A stretch of DNA of 64,000 nucleotides, taken from Bordetella pertussis 18323 (GTDB lineage: Bacteria; Pseudomonadota; Gammaproteobacteria; Burkholderiales; Burkholderiaceae_B). The stretch lies in the NCBI RefSeq assembly GCF_000306945.1, contig NC_018518.1, forward strand, positions 2,728,001-2,792,000, given 5' to 3'. Under the pieces are notes generated by a model. That model did not search any database. It worked only from the letters and a program-made list of their open reading frames with translations, and was not told where the DNA came from. Shown here piece by piece: positions 63,692 to 64,000 of this stretch (position 1 is its first letter; the number at the start of each line of letters is the position of its first letter). The position numbers and the translations under genes were made by a program.

Positions 63692-64000
63692 CAGGCTTCC
63701 TCTCGGGCCGGCACCAGGATTTCCCGGTTGCCGTTGGATTGCATGGGCGACACCATACCCGCCTGCTCCATCTGTTCGAGTAACCGTGCGGCACGGTTGT
63801 AACCAATACGCAGATGGCGCTGCACCAGCGAAATCGAGGCGCGGCGGTGCTTGAGCACCACTTCGCAGGCCTGGTCGTACATCGGATCGGACTCCGCGTC
63901 GCCCATGCCGGTGACCGAGCTCAGGCCATCGCCGGTCTCGCCTTCGCTGCCTTCGAGCAGGCCATCGATATAGTTGGGCTCGCCCTGCGCCTTGAGCGCC
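63691..64000 (-). CDS. ftsK: DNA translocase FtsK, C-terminal end (cut by window edge)
   Basis: The frame enters from the right edge and encodes the last 102 residues of FtsK. It begins [17 protein letters not shown], the segment after the ATPase domain, followed by an acidic linker and the gamma winged-helix domain ([44 protein letters not shown]). The gamma domain reads KOPS sites to direct DNA towards dif. It is coupled with lolA by TGATG. Confidence 0.96.
   Translation of the reverse strand, partial: ALKAQGEPNYIDGLLEGSEGETGDGLSSVTGMGDAESDPMYDQACEVVLKHRRASISLVQRHLRIGYNRAARLLEQMEQAGMVSPMQSNGNREILVPAREEA

Overview
The window is a piece of a Bordetella chromosome, almost certainly Bordetella pertussis. 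The base composition is GC-rich. There are three near-identical 1,043 bp IS481 copies, one complete and one partial IS110-family element (IS1663 type), and the alcaligin siderophore locus in its characteristic order (alcABCDE, alcR, alcS, fauA). Two genes are visibly broken, one by two frameshifts and one by IS481.

Layout. 1-10,050: the right part of an IS1663 copy, a frameshifted PAP2 phosphatase pseudogene, the conserved block miaB-ybeZ-ybeY-corC-lnt, a convergent aldo/keto reductase, a tRNA Ala-Glu-Asp cluster with promoter and terminator, and a complete IS1663. 10,050-20,630: a TetR regulator and a small secreted DUF4148 protein that share operator-like palindromes, bioB with a DMT permease, an MFS transporter, a peroxiredoxin, a Tat-exported dienelactone hydrolase and a large DUF748/AsmA-like envelope protein. 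20,760-26,060: molybdenum cofactor genes (moaC, moaD, moaE, moaB, moeA) converging on moaA and a ModE-like regulator across a cluster of short palindromic repeats. 26,090-44,600: IS481 copy A at an apparent rearrangement junction, rpsO-pnp, pssA, the ilvB-ilvH-ilvC operon, a FUSC-family gene split by IS481 copy B, an MFS gene with yaaA, IS481 copy C, 3-hydroxybutyrate dehydrogenase and a CPA2 antiporter. 44,800-55,980: tRNA-Ser followed by the alcaligin biosynthesis, regulation, export and uptake genes, with Fur-box-like sites before alcA and alcR. 56,000-64,000: a MarC protein, a diguanylate cyclase with a structured leader, small and phage-like genes, then serS, rarA, lolA and the end of ftsK, all leftward.

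The most interesting signal is the non-coding left end of the complete IS1663. It folds into a hairpin followed by two guide loops. The first loop matches both sides of the insertion target, and the second matches both ends of the element. This is the architecture of an IS110 bridge RNA. The target it specifies is the GGTGCC-TGTCCC palindromic repeat scattered through the window. A second set of signals concerns IS481. The transposase stop codon is supplied by the CTAG target. Two copies sit at the TAG stop codons of neighbouring genes. One copy has mismatched flanks and may create a hybrid promoter for the ModE-like regulator and moaA.
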